NCBI GenBank assembly: GCA_050633205.1
Contig: JBOEGA010000165.1
Coordinates: 1-15,125, forward strand
Length of the DNA: 15,125 bases
Origin: CBDHHC01 sp050633205
GTDB taxonomy: Bacteria; Pseudomonadota; Alphaproteobacteria; Rhizobiales; CBDHHC01
Direction of reading: 5' to 3'
In this document: positions 7,059 through 13,474 of the stretch, piece after piece
Numbering within the stretch: position 1 is the stretch's first letter
Layout: every line of letters begins with the position of its first letter
Program-made: the position numbers and the translations under genes
The notes under the pieces: model-generated
Told to the model about the DNA's origin: nothing
Database searches by the model: none
What the model saw: the letters and a program-made list of their open reading frames with translations, nothing else

Positions 7059-7613
7059 TTACAACTGGTCAGGTGCAATCTGATGTATCTGACCATTCTG
7101 CTCCTTAACCTGCCGGACAAAATCCGCTGTCCCGCCCGGCTGTTCGGGAGCAACACCATCCCATAAAGCCATCAGACAAATATCTTTGCCCAGCTCTCCG
7201 GCGATCTTCAGCATATGAAGATTACAGGCATCATAAAGATTTAGGTCAGTATTTGTTTTAATGATCTCTTTATGCCTGTCATCAAGACTATTCCAGATGG
7301 AAAGAAATCTGTTTTCCCAGTCGCCACTATCAGGAATTCTGACAGAAGACTTGATAAACTCATCAGATGAAAACGGCAGATATAAAAAATTCTCCACACC
7401 AAGATTCTGGCAGGCTTCAATAAAAAGGATATCCCCGCCACAGGCCCCACTGGAAATGCCAACAACATCTCCTTGTGTCAGCTCCTTCACTTCTTTAATA
7501 TAATCATATATTGCCCGGCCCGCCTTTTTCTCAAGGCTCGCAGGAAATCTTGCCTTGCCCCGGTCAGGCGCATCAATCATATGCCCTGTAAAAAGAAGCG
7601 CCATTTTATGCAT
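7059..7613 (-). CDS. SLOG-like Rossmann-fold protein (putative nucleotide sensor)
   Basis: 184 residues with AGG 5 nt before the ATG at 7613. It starts with a hydrophobic strand and loop, MALLFTGHMIDAPDR, then GISSGACGGDILFIEAC at 52-68, where the Gly-rich turn followed by D61 and E66 resembles the nucleotide-binding loop of the SLOG/LOG superfamily. Then come LYLPF at 77-81 and a conserved-looking SSVRIPDSGDWENRF at 89-103. A late strand reads DICLMALWDG. SLOG proteins bind or process nucleotide-derived ligands and often pair with SLATT, TIR or patatin-type effectors. No TM or signal peptide is present. It overlaps no gene but is tail to tail with the patatin gene. The superfamily call is moderately sure; the ligand is unknown. 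Confidence 0.6.
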   Translation of the reverse strand: MHKMALLFTGHMIDAPDRGKARFPASLEKKAGRAIYDYIKEVKELTQGDVVGISSGACGGDILFIEACQNLGVENFLYLPFSSDEFIKSSVRIPDSGDWENRFLSIWNSLDDRHKEIIKTNTDLNLYDACNLHMLKIAGELGKDICLMALWDGVAPEQPGGTADFVRQVKEQNGQIHQIAPDQL

Positions 7614-7698
7614 AGTTACCTGCCATGATCTGTTTTAAAAGTTTCCAGATATAACCACTTGTCAGGTATATGCAATGGGTTGAATAACCGCATAAGTG

Positions 7699-8100
7699 TT
7701 ATTTGGGGATGATATCTTTTAATGTATATGTAGATAAAGTCTCTGCAAAAGAATCAAATGCATGATTAAGCACCCCCTGCAACCCGCAGGCTCCTGCCAT
7801 TCTGCACGTATTTGTTTCGCTATCAAAACATTCAACCAGATTAAAATTGGGTTCGATTTCCAAAATTAGTTTCTTCAGATTAATCTCATCTGGTTTACCC
7901 GAAAGGCGCATCCCTCCACCTTTTCCTTTTACGCTTTCGACATAGCCAAGCTTTACCAGATTGTGAACAATCTTAACCAGATGGTTTCTGGATAGTTTAT
8001 GAAATTCAGAAATTTCTCCCGCAGTACAAAGCCTCTCAGGATTAGCGCCAAGGAACATCAGAACGCGCAAAGAGTAATCGGTATATAGAGTGAGTTGCAT
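7699..8100 (-). CDS. nsrR: Rrf2-family nitric-oxide-sensing repressor NsrR
   Basis: 133 residues from MQLTLYTDYS. The frame extends 36 codons further upstream, but those run back through the operators and hmp promoter into the start of hmp, and Rrf2 proteins begin exactly at MQLT. An N-terminal winged helix (about 1-65) contains TAGEISEFHKLSRNHLVKIVHNL and the wing K-G-K-G-G-G. Three Cys at 91, 99 and 105 (C-x7-C-x5-C) are the iron-sulfur ligands; nitrosylation of the cluster releases DNA. The C-terminal TYTLKDII is typical of NsrR. It is divergent from hmp, the classical NsrR target, with two matching operators between them, and one of these covers its own promoter, so autoregulation is expected. 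IscR is the alternative Rrf2 member, but the hmp context favours NsrR. Confidence 0.92.
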   Translation of the reverse strand: MQLTLYTDYSLRVLMFLGANPERLCTAGEISEFHKLSRNHLVKIVHNLVKLGYVESVKGKGGGMRLSGKPDEINLKKLILEIEPNFNLVECFDSETNTCRMAGACGLQGVLNHAFDSFAETLSTYTLKDIIPK

Positions 8101-8131
8101 ATTTTTATGTACCCTCCTGTTGACAGTTTTA

Positions 8132-8154
8132 AATATATATTTTAAATACAACTT
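8132..8154. promoter_or_regulatory. NsrR box 1 over the nsrR promoter
   Basis: A 23-bp 11-1-11 dyad centred on 8143, with core TATTT-T-AAATA. It agrees with the commonly described NsrR box at about 18 of 23 positions. On the minus strand a -35 TTCAAT (8155-8160), a 17-nt spacer and a -10 TATATT (8132-8137) frame it: the box fills the spacer and the -10, so bound NsrR would block its own gene. Confidence 0.7.
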
Positions 8155-8158
8155 ATTG

Positions 8159-8181
8159 AATATGTATTTCACATACATATT
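8159..8181. promoter_or_regulatory. NsrR box 2 over the hmp promoter
   Basis: Perfect 9-bp arms AATATGTAT / ATACATATT around TTCAC, centred on 8170, matching the NsrR 23-bp consensus at about 17 positions. The hmp promoter reads -35 TTGAAT (8156-8161), 16-nt spacer, -10 TATTAA (8178-8183), so the box occupies the spacer. Its centre is 27 bp from that of box 1. Confidence 0.7.
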
Positions 8182-8206
8182 AAAGTATGTACTAAGGAGT
8201 TCATTC

Positions 8207-9454
8207 ATGCTGAACGCAAGTGTAATTAAAATAGTAAAATCGACAGCTCCAATATTAAGGAAACAGGGTGTAACACTGACCAGACATTTCTATAAACGCA
8301 TGTTTGCTCATAACCCCGAAGTCAAACCTTTCTTTAATCAGATGAACCAGTCAGGCGGAACACAACAGGCTGCCCTTGCCGGTGCTATAGTTGGCTTTGC
8401 ATCCAATATTGATAATCTGGGTGCTATGGCTGAGACAGTAGAGCTTATCACCCAGAAACATGCTTCCCTTCAGATAAAAAGAGAGCACTACCCCATTGTG
8501 GGAGAAAATCTGTTAGCTTCTATTAAAGAAGTGTTAGGCGATATTGCAACAGATGAGGTAATGGATGCTTGGGAGAAAACCTATGCTGTCCTGACTGATA
8601 TACTTGCCGGCCGAGAACAGGAAATTTACGAAGAGAACATAAACAAAAGCGGTGGTTGGGAAGGCTTCAGAACGTTTATCGTAAAGCACAGGGAAAAAGA
8701 AAGTGACATAATCACCTCCTTTTATCTGGAGCCCAAAGATGAGGGTGAACTCGCTCCCTTTCTTCCAGGGCAATATCTTACAATACGCCTTCCTTCACCG
8801 GATGGGCAGACCACTATGCGAAATTACAGCCTGTCTGATAAACCGGGACTTAATTACTATCGCATCAGCGTTAAACGTGAATGCAGTCCTGCACCAGACC
8901 TCCCGGATGGTTATGTATCCTGCAAATTACATGATGAAATAAAGGTTGGTGACGAACTCGAAGTCGCGCCCCCATGCGGCGAATTCACTCTGAATACCAG
9001 CGATACGCCTGAACGCCCTTTGGTGCTTATATCCGCTGGCGTAGGCATTACACCGGTACTAAGTATGCTGCTTTCTGCTTTGGAACTCTCCCCGAAGCGC
9101 AACATAACTTTTATCCATGGCTGCCTGAACGAAAAAGTACATGCGTTCAGGTCCCTCTTGAACCAACTGGCAACAACTCACCGGAATTTAACAATACACT
9201 ACCGTTACAGTGAAAATAATAATGGTGAAACTACAGAGCAAAGAAATACGTCTACAGGCTTCATAACGCAGGAACTGATCAGTTCCCTTATACCGACCCG
9301 TGATGCAGACTATTACTTCTGCGGCCCGAAACCTTTCATGGTCAACACCTACCGTGATCTGAATAGCTGGGATATCCCCGCCTCACAAATAAACCTGGAG
9401 TTTTTCGGACCAAGAGAAGAGCTAGAAAACATACAGGTAGAAAAGGCGGCCTGA
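8207..9454 (+). CDS. hmp: Flavohemoglobin, nitric oxide dioxygenase
   Basis: 415 residues from MLNASVIKIV, preceded by AAGGAG 7 nt upstream; the longer frame upstream only runs through the operator region. Residues 1-140 are a globin domain with the distal Tyr29 and Gln53 and the proximal haem ligand His85 (QKHASLQIKREHY), at the same numbers as in E. coli Hmp. Residues about 150-262 are the FAD domain with R-N-Y-S-L-S. Residues about 270-400 are the NAD(P)H domain with SAGVGITP and YFCGPKPFM. It converts NO and O2 to nitrate in the cytoplasm using NAD(P)H, the main aerobic NO detoxification. The C-terminal tail after the last motif is somewhat longer than in the 396-residue E. coli enzyme. 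It is divergent from nsrR and should be induced when NO inactivates NsrR. Confidence 0.97.
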   Translation: MLNASVIKIVKSTAPILRKQGVTLTRHFYKRMFAHNPEVKPFFNQMNQSGGTQQAALAGAIVGFASNIDNLGAMAETVELITQKHASLQIKREHYPIVGENLLASIKEVLGDIATDEVMDAWEKTYAVLTDILAGREQEIYEENINKSGGWEGFRTFIVKHREKESDIITSFYLEPKDEGELAPFLPGQYLTIRLPSPDGQTTMRNYSLSDKPGLNYYRISVKRECSPAPDLPDGYVSCKLHDEIKVGDELEVAPPCGEFTLNTSDTPERPLVLISAGVGITPVLSMLLSALELSPKRNITFIHGCLNEKVHAFRSLLNQLATTHRNLTIHYRYSENNNGETTEQRNTSTGFITQELISSLIPTRDADYYFCGPKPFMVNTYRDLNSWDIPASQINLEFFGPREELENIQVEKAA

Positions 9455-9477
9455 GTAACTCCAGGCTGTCAGCACCC

Positions 9478-9924
9478 TTACAGTTTGGGCCACTGTCTGG
9501 GTGCGCTCCCCTCAATAGCAGACGGGTATTTTCCCAGAACAAGTTCACACAAGACCGAGTCCTGATATTCTTTCATCTCAACAATCATTTCGTTCTCAAG
9601 CCTGTAAAGAAGGCAATAATGATTTTGATAGGCATCTCCTGCTTTGGTAATCATGTCACCTTGTGCCTCAACAACCACCCAGTCCCCGTCAGCCAGAAAA
9701 TGAAAAGCCCGTGTTCTGTTCTTGTCTGCAAGCAATGCCCCTACATATGCATATAAATCCCGCAGTACACTCTCTTTTCCTGTAAACGTTCTGGACCAGG
9801 AATACTGCCCCGTTACGGTCATCGAAACATCATCCGCAAGATGCTCCACAAACATGGAACCATCCCCTTCAGCCAGCTTTGTAAATATCTCCTGCATAAG
9901 TTTTTTATTATTTTCAGCACTCAT
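9478..9924 (-). CDS. SnoaL-like / NTF2-fold protein
   Basis: 148 residues from the ATG at 9924, chosen because GGAGG lies 8 nt before it; an in-frame ATG at 9948 has its ribosome site too close. The pattern is that of the SnoaL/ketosteroid-isomerase cone fold: an N-terminal helix pair (NNKKLMQEIFTKLAEGDGSMFVEHLADDVSMTVTG), the Trp-rich strand GQYSWSRTFTGKESVLRDL, then long strands (DWVVVEAQGDMITKAGDAYQNHYCLLYRLENEMIVEMKEYQDSVLCELVLG). Members are isomerases, hydrolases or binding proteins acting on small cyclic molecules; sequence alone does not tell which. It is divergent from the LysR-type regulator, the usual arrangement of regulator and target. It ends 23 nt from the convergent hmp stop. 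Confidence 0.85.
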   Translation of the reverse strand: MSAENNKKLMQEIFTKLAEGDGSMFVEHLADDVSMTVTGQYSWSRTFTGKESVLRDLYAYVGALLADKNRTRAFHFLADGDWVVVEAQGDMITKAGDAYQNHYCLLYRLENEMIVEMKEYQDSVLCELVLGKYPSAIEGSAPRQWPKL

Positions 9925-9949
9925 TTTCCTGTCCTCCAATGTAATCATT

Positions 9950-9971
9950 TCCTCAATTATCCTTTTGAGGA
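9950..9971. promoter_or_regulatory. Inverted repeat in the SnoaL-LysR divergent region
   Basis: Perfect 7-bp arms TCCTCAA / TTGAGGA around TTATCCTT, 26 nt upstream of the chosen SnoaL ATG. A candidate operator for the neighbouring LysR regulator, or a hairpin in the SnoaL leader. Confidence 0.4.
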
Positions 9972-10004
9972 CCGGAAAAACAAATGCAAACGCTTCACAA
10001 CGTC

Positions 10005-10019
10005 ATGAATTCAATTCAT
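10005..10019. promoter_or_regulatory. T-N11-A LysR box next to the regulator start
   Basis: A perfect 15-bp dyad, ATGAATT-C-AATTCAT, contains T-N11-A (10006 and 10018), the generic LysR-type binding pattern. It lies immediately before the first ATG of the LysR gene and about 81 nt from the SnoaL ATG, a good place for autorepression together with activation of the divergent gene. Confidence 0.6.
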
Positions 10020-10020
10020 A

Positions 10021-10971
10021 ATGCTTCAAATGAACCAGTATCCACCCTTTGATGCATTGCTTGCTTTTGAAGCTGTAGCAAGACACAAAAACATGACACT
10101 TGCTGCCGATGAACTCGGCCTGACCCAAAGCGCAATCAGCCACCGTGTTCGCCGCCTTGAAACCTATATGGAAACCCCGCTTCTGAAGAGGTTAAATGCA
10201 GGACTGGAACTGACACCAGCAGGTACAGCCGTATTGTCAGGCTTGAAAGAAGTCCTCGAACAACTGACAGATTTGCGCACCCGCTGTCTTTCAATCACAT
10301 CAGATCAACTAAAAATCGGTGTAGGAACAGCACTCGCAGATCATTGGCTGATACGCCGCCTCCCGGAATTCACATCCATGTACCCGGACATCCCCATTGA
10401 ACTCATAACTGTAGAAAATGAAGCTCCCGAACGTATCGGCGACCTTGACTTGCGTATTCTCTGGCGCTCGCTGCCGGAATCAAAATCCACTTCAACACAG
10501 CAGCAGTTATTTCAGGAAAATGTTTTTCCCGTTTGCCACCCTTCACTGCTACCGGCTGACTTTATTCCCGGCGATGGAACCGAGTTACTGAATCTGCCAC
10601 TTCTATATAAAGGTAAACCCGGCATCCATACCGATGAAGAATGGTCATGGCCTTTCTGGTTTAAACACCTGAACCTTCCCGGTACCCCGGAAATAGCAAT
10701 GACCTTCTCAACCATTGGCCCTGCCATTACAGCCGCATTGCAGGGATCAGGAGCAGTGATAGCCAGATCCATACTGATCAATGATGCATTAAAAGAAGGG
10801 CGCCTCGTGCGAATACTTCCTCCATCCTTTGATCAGCTCTCAAAAAAAGTACATATAGCCCGCTGGCCCGCCCGCCTCAGCAGTGATGAGCGGGTAAAAC
10901 AGTTTACGAAATGGCTTAATAAAAAATCGGAAGAGACACAATCAGAGGAAATAGAAATCAGGGTTAAATGA
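10021..10971 (+). CDS. LysR-family transcriptional regulator, GcvA-like
   Basis: 316 residues from the first ATG; the ATG at 10030 (MNQYPPFDALLAF) is an equally good start because LTTR homology begins there, and neither has a clear ribosome site. The winged helix-turn-helix spans about 9-68: FEAVARHKNMTLAADELGLTQSAISHRVRRLE, strongly GcvA-like. A linker helix and the two-lobed effector domain (about 92-300) follow, starting LKIGVGTALADHWLIRRLPEF and including FPVCHPSLLPADF and GSGAVIARSILINDAL. The effector cannot be told from sequence. It is divergent from the SnoaL-like gene, its most likely target, with a T-N11-A dyad in between. Confidence 0.9.
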   Translation: MLQMNQYPPFDALLAFEAVARHKNMTLAADELGLTQSAISHRVRRLETYMETPLLKRLNAGLELTPAGTAVLSGLKEVLEQLTDLRTRCLSITSDQLKIGVGTALADHWLIRRLPEFTSMYPDIPIELITVENEAPERIGDLDLRILWRSLPESKSTSTQQQLFQENVFPVCHPSLLPADFIPGDGTELLNLPLLYKGKPGIHTDEEWSWPFWFKHLNLPGTPEIAMTFSTIGPAITAALQGSGAVIARSILINDALKEGRLVRILPPSFDQLSKKVHIARWPARLSSDERVKQFTKWLNKKSEETQSEEIEIRVK

Positions 10972-11170
10972 ATCTGAATAAATGCAACTTGCTCAGGACC
11001 AGACACTTCTGCCCCACAAGCCTTACTGTGAAAGACGAGGACTATAATCAGGAAAGCTTGATGGGAGGGATAAGTTTTTGGCTCATGTGGTCACTTGACC
11101 CCGGCATTGATTGTTTTTGATTTTGGCTTGCCTTTCCATCCAAATCCCCCTCAGGCGACAACAATCCCCG
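10972..11170. other. Intergenic region between the LysR and thioesterase genes
   Basis: 199 bases between two genes that converge here. No gene, no tRNA and no hairpin with a T-run was found on either strand. Confidence 0.5.
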
Positions 11171-11575
11171 CTACAACTCAATAATATTGGCACTCGCCGT
11201 AGCTCTTGTTGTCTTATTACCATCCTTATCCAGCAGATACCCCTCAAGAAAAGCAATTCGTTTGCCATTCTTCGTAACCTGAGCAACTCCGGTAATTGGT
11301 CCCACCGGCATAGGGCGTAAAAAATGCACATGGAGATCTATAATCTGACCAAATGTCTTTCCATCAGTCATTGCCATTATCAAAGGACCCATCGTGTCAT
11401 CCAGCATCGCTGAGAGAAATCCCCCCTGTATAACACCCATTGGGTTGGTAAACTCTCGTTTACCATCAAAGCCGACTTTAATGATCCCTGCATCTTTTTC
11501 AAAGGAGATCAGCTTCCAACCCAGAAGTTCGGCTGCTGGCGGCGCTTTCATCTTGTCAAAAATTGATTGAGACAT
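11171..11575 (-). CDS. PaaI-like hotdog-fold thioesterase
   Basis: 134 residues. The hotdog core is clear: EFTNPMGVIQGGFLSAMLDD at 41-60, with the Asn44 and Gly-Gly before the central helix and the Asp59/Asp60 pair in the catalytic position, then IIDLHVHFLRPMPVGPITGVAQVTKNGKRIAFLEGYLLD for the long strands. These enzymes hydrolyse acyl-CoA thioesters, often of aromatic or medium-chain acids, in the cytoplasm. The substrate is not predictable. GAGGATGAG precedes the ATG. It is the last of three co-directional genes (arsC, ridA, this) with gaps of 45 and 63 bp, so an operon is likely. No terminator is visible after it. Confidence 0.9.
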   Translation of the reverse strand: MSQSIFDKMKAPPAAELLGWKLISFEKDAGIIKVGFDGKREFTNPMGVIQGGFLSAMLDDTMGPLIMAMTDGKTFGQIIDLHVHFLRPMPVGPITGVAQVTKNGKRIAFLEGYLLDKDGNKTTRATASANIIEL

Positions 11576-11638
11576 GGGAACTCATCCTCTTTTATTTTTA
11601 ATTTGCATTGAGCACGACAAAATAAAGAAAGAAAAATA

Positions 11639-12025
11639 TCAGGTCGCAATCAGATCAATTTCAACAAGAGCCCCTACAGCAAGCCCCGTTACACCAATAC
11701 ATGTTCGGCCTGGAAGTCGATCAGGCTGAAAATATGATTTATAAACCGCATTCATTTTATCATATTCCTGAAAGTTCACCATATAGACTCTGGCAAACAC
11801 AGCGCGGTCAAGGCTGCTGTCGACCCCTTCCAGCACAAGTTTCAGGTTTTCCATCACACGGTGCGTCTGCGCTTCAATTCCCCCCTCAACCAGCTTTGTG
11901 GGATCATCAGGTAAGGTAGGCATCTGCCCTGTAATAAAGAGAAAGTCACCGGCTCTGACCGCATGACTGTACGGAGCAACGGGTCTGGGACCGTTTTTCG
12001 CCATTAGATACTGCACGTCTTGCAT
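11639..12025 (-). CDS. Rid (YjgF/YER057c/UK114) family enamine/imine deaminase
   Basis: 128 residues, AGGAG 6 nt before the ATG. Rid signatures: the N-terminal RPVAPYSHAVRAGDFLFITGQ at 14-34 and the C-terminal LPGRTCIGVTGLAVGALVEID at 104-124. Arg107 matches the conserved Arg that binds the substrate carboxylate in RidA, and Glu122 lies in the conserved closing strand. Active members hydrolyse reactive 2-aminoacrylate and related enamines released by PLP enzymes. The protein is a divergent Rid (Rid1-7 subfamilies differ in the Arg context), so I withhold ridA as a name. It is second in the likely arsC-rid-thioesterase operon. Confidence 0.9.
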   Translation of the reverse strand: MQDVQYLMAKNGPRPVAPYSHAVRAGDFLFITGQMPTLPDDPTKLVEGGIEAQTHRVMENLKLVLEGVDSSLDRAVFARVYMVNFQEYDKMNAVYKSYFQPDRLPGRTCIGVTGLAVGALVEIDLIAT

Positions 12026-12070
12026 ACTAACTCCTTTGCTGAAACCAGTGTTGTGAGCCGGACCCTGCCT

Positions 12071-12493
12071 CTAACTACTCAAAAAAGCATCAACCTGCCT
12101 TTTAATATCATCATACACTTCCCGAAATGCTGACAGCTTTTCCGCATCGCTTCCCTCTACAGCAGCAGGGTCAGGGAATGGCCAGTGCATACGCTCGGGC
12201 GCACCCGGCCAGAACGGGCAGCTTTCATTGGCCGCATTATCACAGACCGTAATAACCAGATCCATATGAGGAGCCCCTTCAATAGCAAATTCATCCCAGG
12301 ATTTGGATCTTGGGGTCTCAACGGCAATACCATCCAGCTCTAATGTCTGCAGGGCAAAGGGATTAACGACACCGGTAGGAGTTGACCCCGCACTATATGC
12401 TCTCCATTTTCCGGCCCCGGCATGATTAAAATAACTTTCAGCCATAATGCTTCGTGCTGAATTGCCCGTACATAATATAAGTACATTCTTCAT
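12071..12493 (-). CDS. arsC: Arsenate reductase of the LMW protein-tyrosine-phosphatase type
   Basis: 140 residues. The P-loop C-T-G-N-S-A-R (Cys8 to Arg14) forms the arsenate site. Asp108 in WPFPDPA is the acid. Cys84 and Cys92 (VCDNAANESC) are placed to take over the disulfide in the Cys relay of thioredoxin-coupled ArsC. It reduces arsenate to arsenite in the cytoplasm. No arsR, arsB or acr3 gene is present in this window, so export of the arsenite must be encoded elsewhere. Likely first gene of a three-gene operon. A plain LMW protein-tyrosine phosphatase is the alternative, but the additional Cys pair and the KSWDEFA and CDNAANE blocks favour ArsC. Confidence 0.92.
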   Translation of the reverse strand: MKNVLILCTGNSARSIMAESYFNHAGAGKWRAYSAGSTPTGVVNPFALQTLELDGIAVETPRSKSWDEFAIEGAPHMDLVITVCDNAANESCPFWPGAPERMHWPFPDPAAVEGSDAEKLSAFREVYDDIKRQVDAFLSS

Positions 12494-12583
12494 AAAGATT
12501 TTCCACCACCATTCACGTCTTCAGTATAAGGAGAAGACAACTCACTATCTCAGGGTCTGAATCCTGAATTTTGAAAATATCTC

Positions 12584-12612
12584 ATTATGAATATATGACA
12601 CAGATATGACAA
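12584..12612 (-). promoter_or_regulatory. arsC promoter with overlapping Pho-box-like direct repeat
   Basis: On the minus strand: -35 TTGTCA (12607-12612), 17-nt spacer, -10 CATAAT (12584-12589), each one base from consensus, putting the start about 84 nt before arsC. The same DNA carries two 7-mers, TTGTCAT and GTGTCAT, separated by ATCT (12595-12612), the 7-4-7 layout of a PhoB box (CTGTCAT repeats), each 6 of 7 matched. The box lies 5 nt from this -10, whereas PhoB-activated promoters usually have about 10, so activation by PhoB is uncertain. Confidence 0.5.
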
Positions 12613-12621
12613 CATAACAAA

Positions 12622-12649
12622 GGCCGCCTGATCCTCAGATCAGACGGCC
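12622..12649 (-). terminator. Rho-independent terminator of the SUFU gene
   Basis: Stem GGCCG...CGGCC extended, after one C-A mismatch, by CTGATC...GATCAG around a CTCA loop. On the minus strand it is followed by TTTGTTATGTTGT. It lies 30 nt past the SUFU stop and just before the arsC promoter, insulating arsC from readthrough. Confidence 0.8.
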
Positions 12650-12679
12650 CCGCCACACCAGCTCCACATTGGAAACGCT

Positions 12680-13432
12680 CTACCAGCCCAGCACGCGTCT
12701 CCACCCGGTTGAAAGTACATTATCTCTAAGAGGGTCAAAGATTTCCATTACCTGATTTTCTTTGAACTTATCCTGTAATGAATGATACCCCTTCTTCAAT
12801 TTATGCTCCATTTCAGAACAATAAACCGGATAAACCCCATAGAACCTCACGACATTGTCATCCCAGGTTTTCATTTTTGTAAAACTATCCCCGCCCAATA
12901 CAGGATAATCCAGAACAAACCCGGTCATATCACACTTTGGCCCAATCTGTTTTGAGGGCTCCGCAAGAGGAATAGAGTGACCAACTGAAAGCCAGCTGTT
13001 AAATCTCTCGGGAATCCGGGCCAGAAACTTAAGATGCTCAATAGGATAAAACCATTCAGCTTTCTGCATCGCGACTTCATCGGAAACAGGCCAGTATTTT
13101 GGCAAAGCCATAACCAGCTCCGCAAACTGCCATTCCTCAGCATCCGAAATATCCTTATTCAGATGCATAGGCTGATTGCTCATACCGGAAGTCACTAAAT
13201 AATGAAAACGCCTGTCAGAAGTCGCAGGCACGACCATGATATCAATTTGAACAGATGAGCTCTCTACATCATCATAAATAAGCTCGACTGGCCCGATATG
13301 TCTTTCGACATGTCCTTCAATCTCTTCAAAATACTTGGATAAAGCTTCTGTGCTTTCACGTTCTTGACGATTTTCATATTGGTGAAGCCCCCCTCCACCG
13401 GTCAAAAACTTTGTATCATCAGACGATGCCAT
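12680..13432 (-). CDS. Suppressor-of-fused (SUFU) domain protein
   Basis: 250 residues from the ATG at 13432; a TTG 7 codons upstream is a less likely start, as GGGGAG lies 10 nt before the ATG. Residues 25-235 form a SUFU domain. Landmarks are HIGPVELIYDD, VQIDIMVVPATSDRRFHYLVTSGMSNQPMH, WQFAELVMALPKYWP, FYPIEHLKFLARIPE, GFVLDYPVLGG and VRFYGVYPVYCSEMEHKLKKG. In bacteria SUFU domains are a recurrent immunity-protein type in polymorphic toxin systems; others are of unknown function. No toxin with a recognisable C-terminal domain lies within the window, so an orphan immunity gene is only one possible reading. The gene has its own terminator and a leader hairpin. Confidence 0.82.
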   Translation of the reverse strand: MASSDDTKFLTGGGGLHQYENRQERESTEALSKYFEEIEGHVERHIGPVELIYDDVESSSVQIDIMVVPATSDRRFHYLVTSGMSNQPMHLNKDISDAEEWQFAELVMALPKYWPVSDEVAMQKAEWFYPIEHLKFLARIPERFNSWLSVGHSIPLAEPSKQIGPKCDMTGFVLDYPVLGGDSFTKMKTWDDNVVRFYGVYPVYCSEMEHKLKKGYHSLQDKFKENQVMEIFDPLRDNVLSTGWRRVLGW

Positions 13433-13452
13433 AAATACTCTACTCCCCAACA

Positions 13453-13474
13453 AGGCTGTACGCCGCTACAGCCT
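13453..13474 (-). promoter_or_regulatory. Hairpin / dyad just upstream of the SUFU gene
   Basis: Perfect 8-bp arms AGGCTGTA / TACAGCCT around CGCCGC. On the transcribed strand it ends 4 nt before the ribosome site GGGGAG (13443-13448). It may be an operator overlapping the promoter, or an RNA hairpin controlling ribosome access. Confidence 0.5.

Noticed and set aside
8090..8206. N-terminal extension of hmp (39 codons)
   Set aside because: E. coli Hmp numbering (Tyr29, Gln53, His85) fits only the ATG at 8207, which has AAGGAG before it.
8101..8208. N-terminal extension of nsrR (36 codons)
   Set aside because: It covers the hmp promoter and both NsrR boxes and reaches the hmp start; Rrf2 proteins begin at MQLT.
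9449..9466. Hairpin GCCTG...CAGGC at the end of hmp as a terminator
   Set aside because: Only a 5-bp stem and no T-run on either strand.
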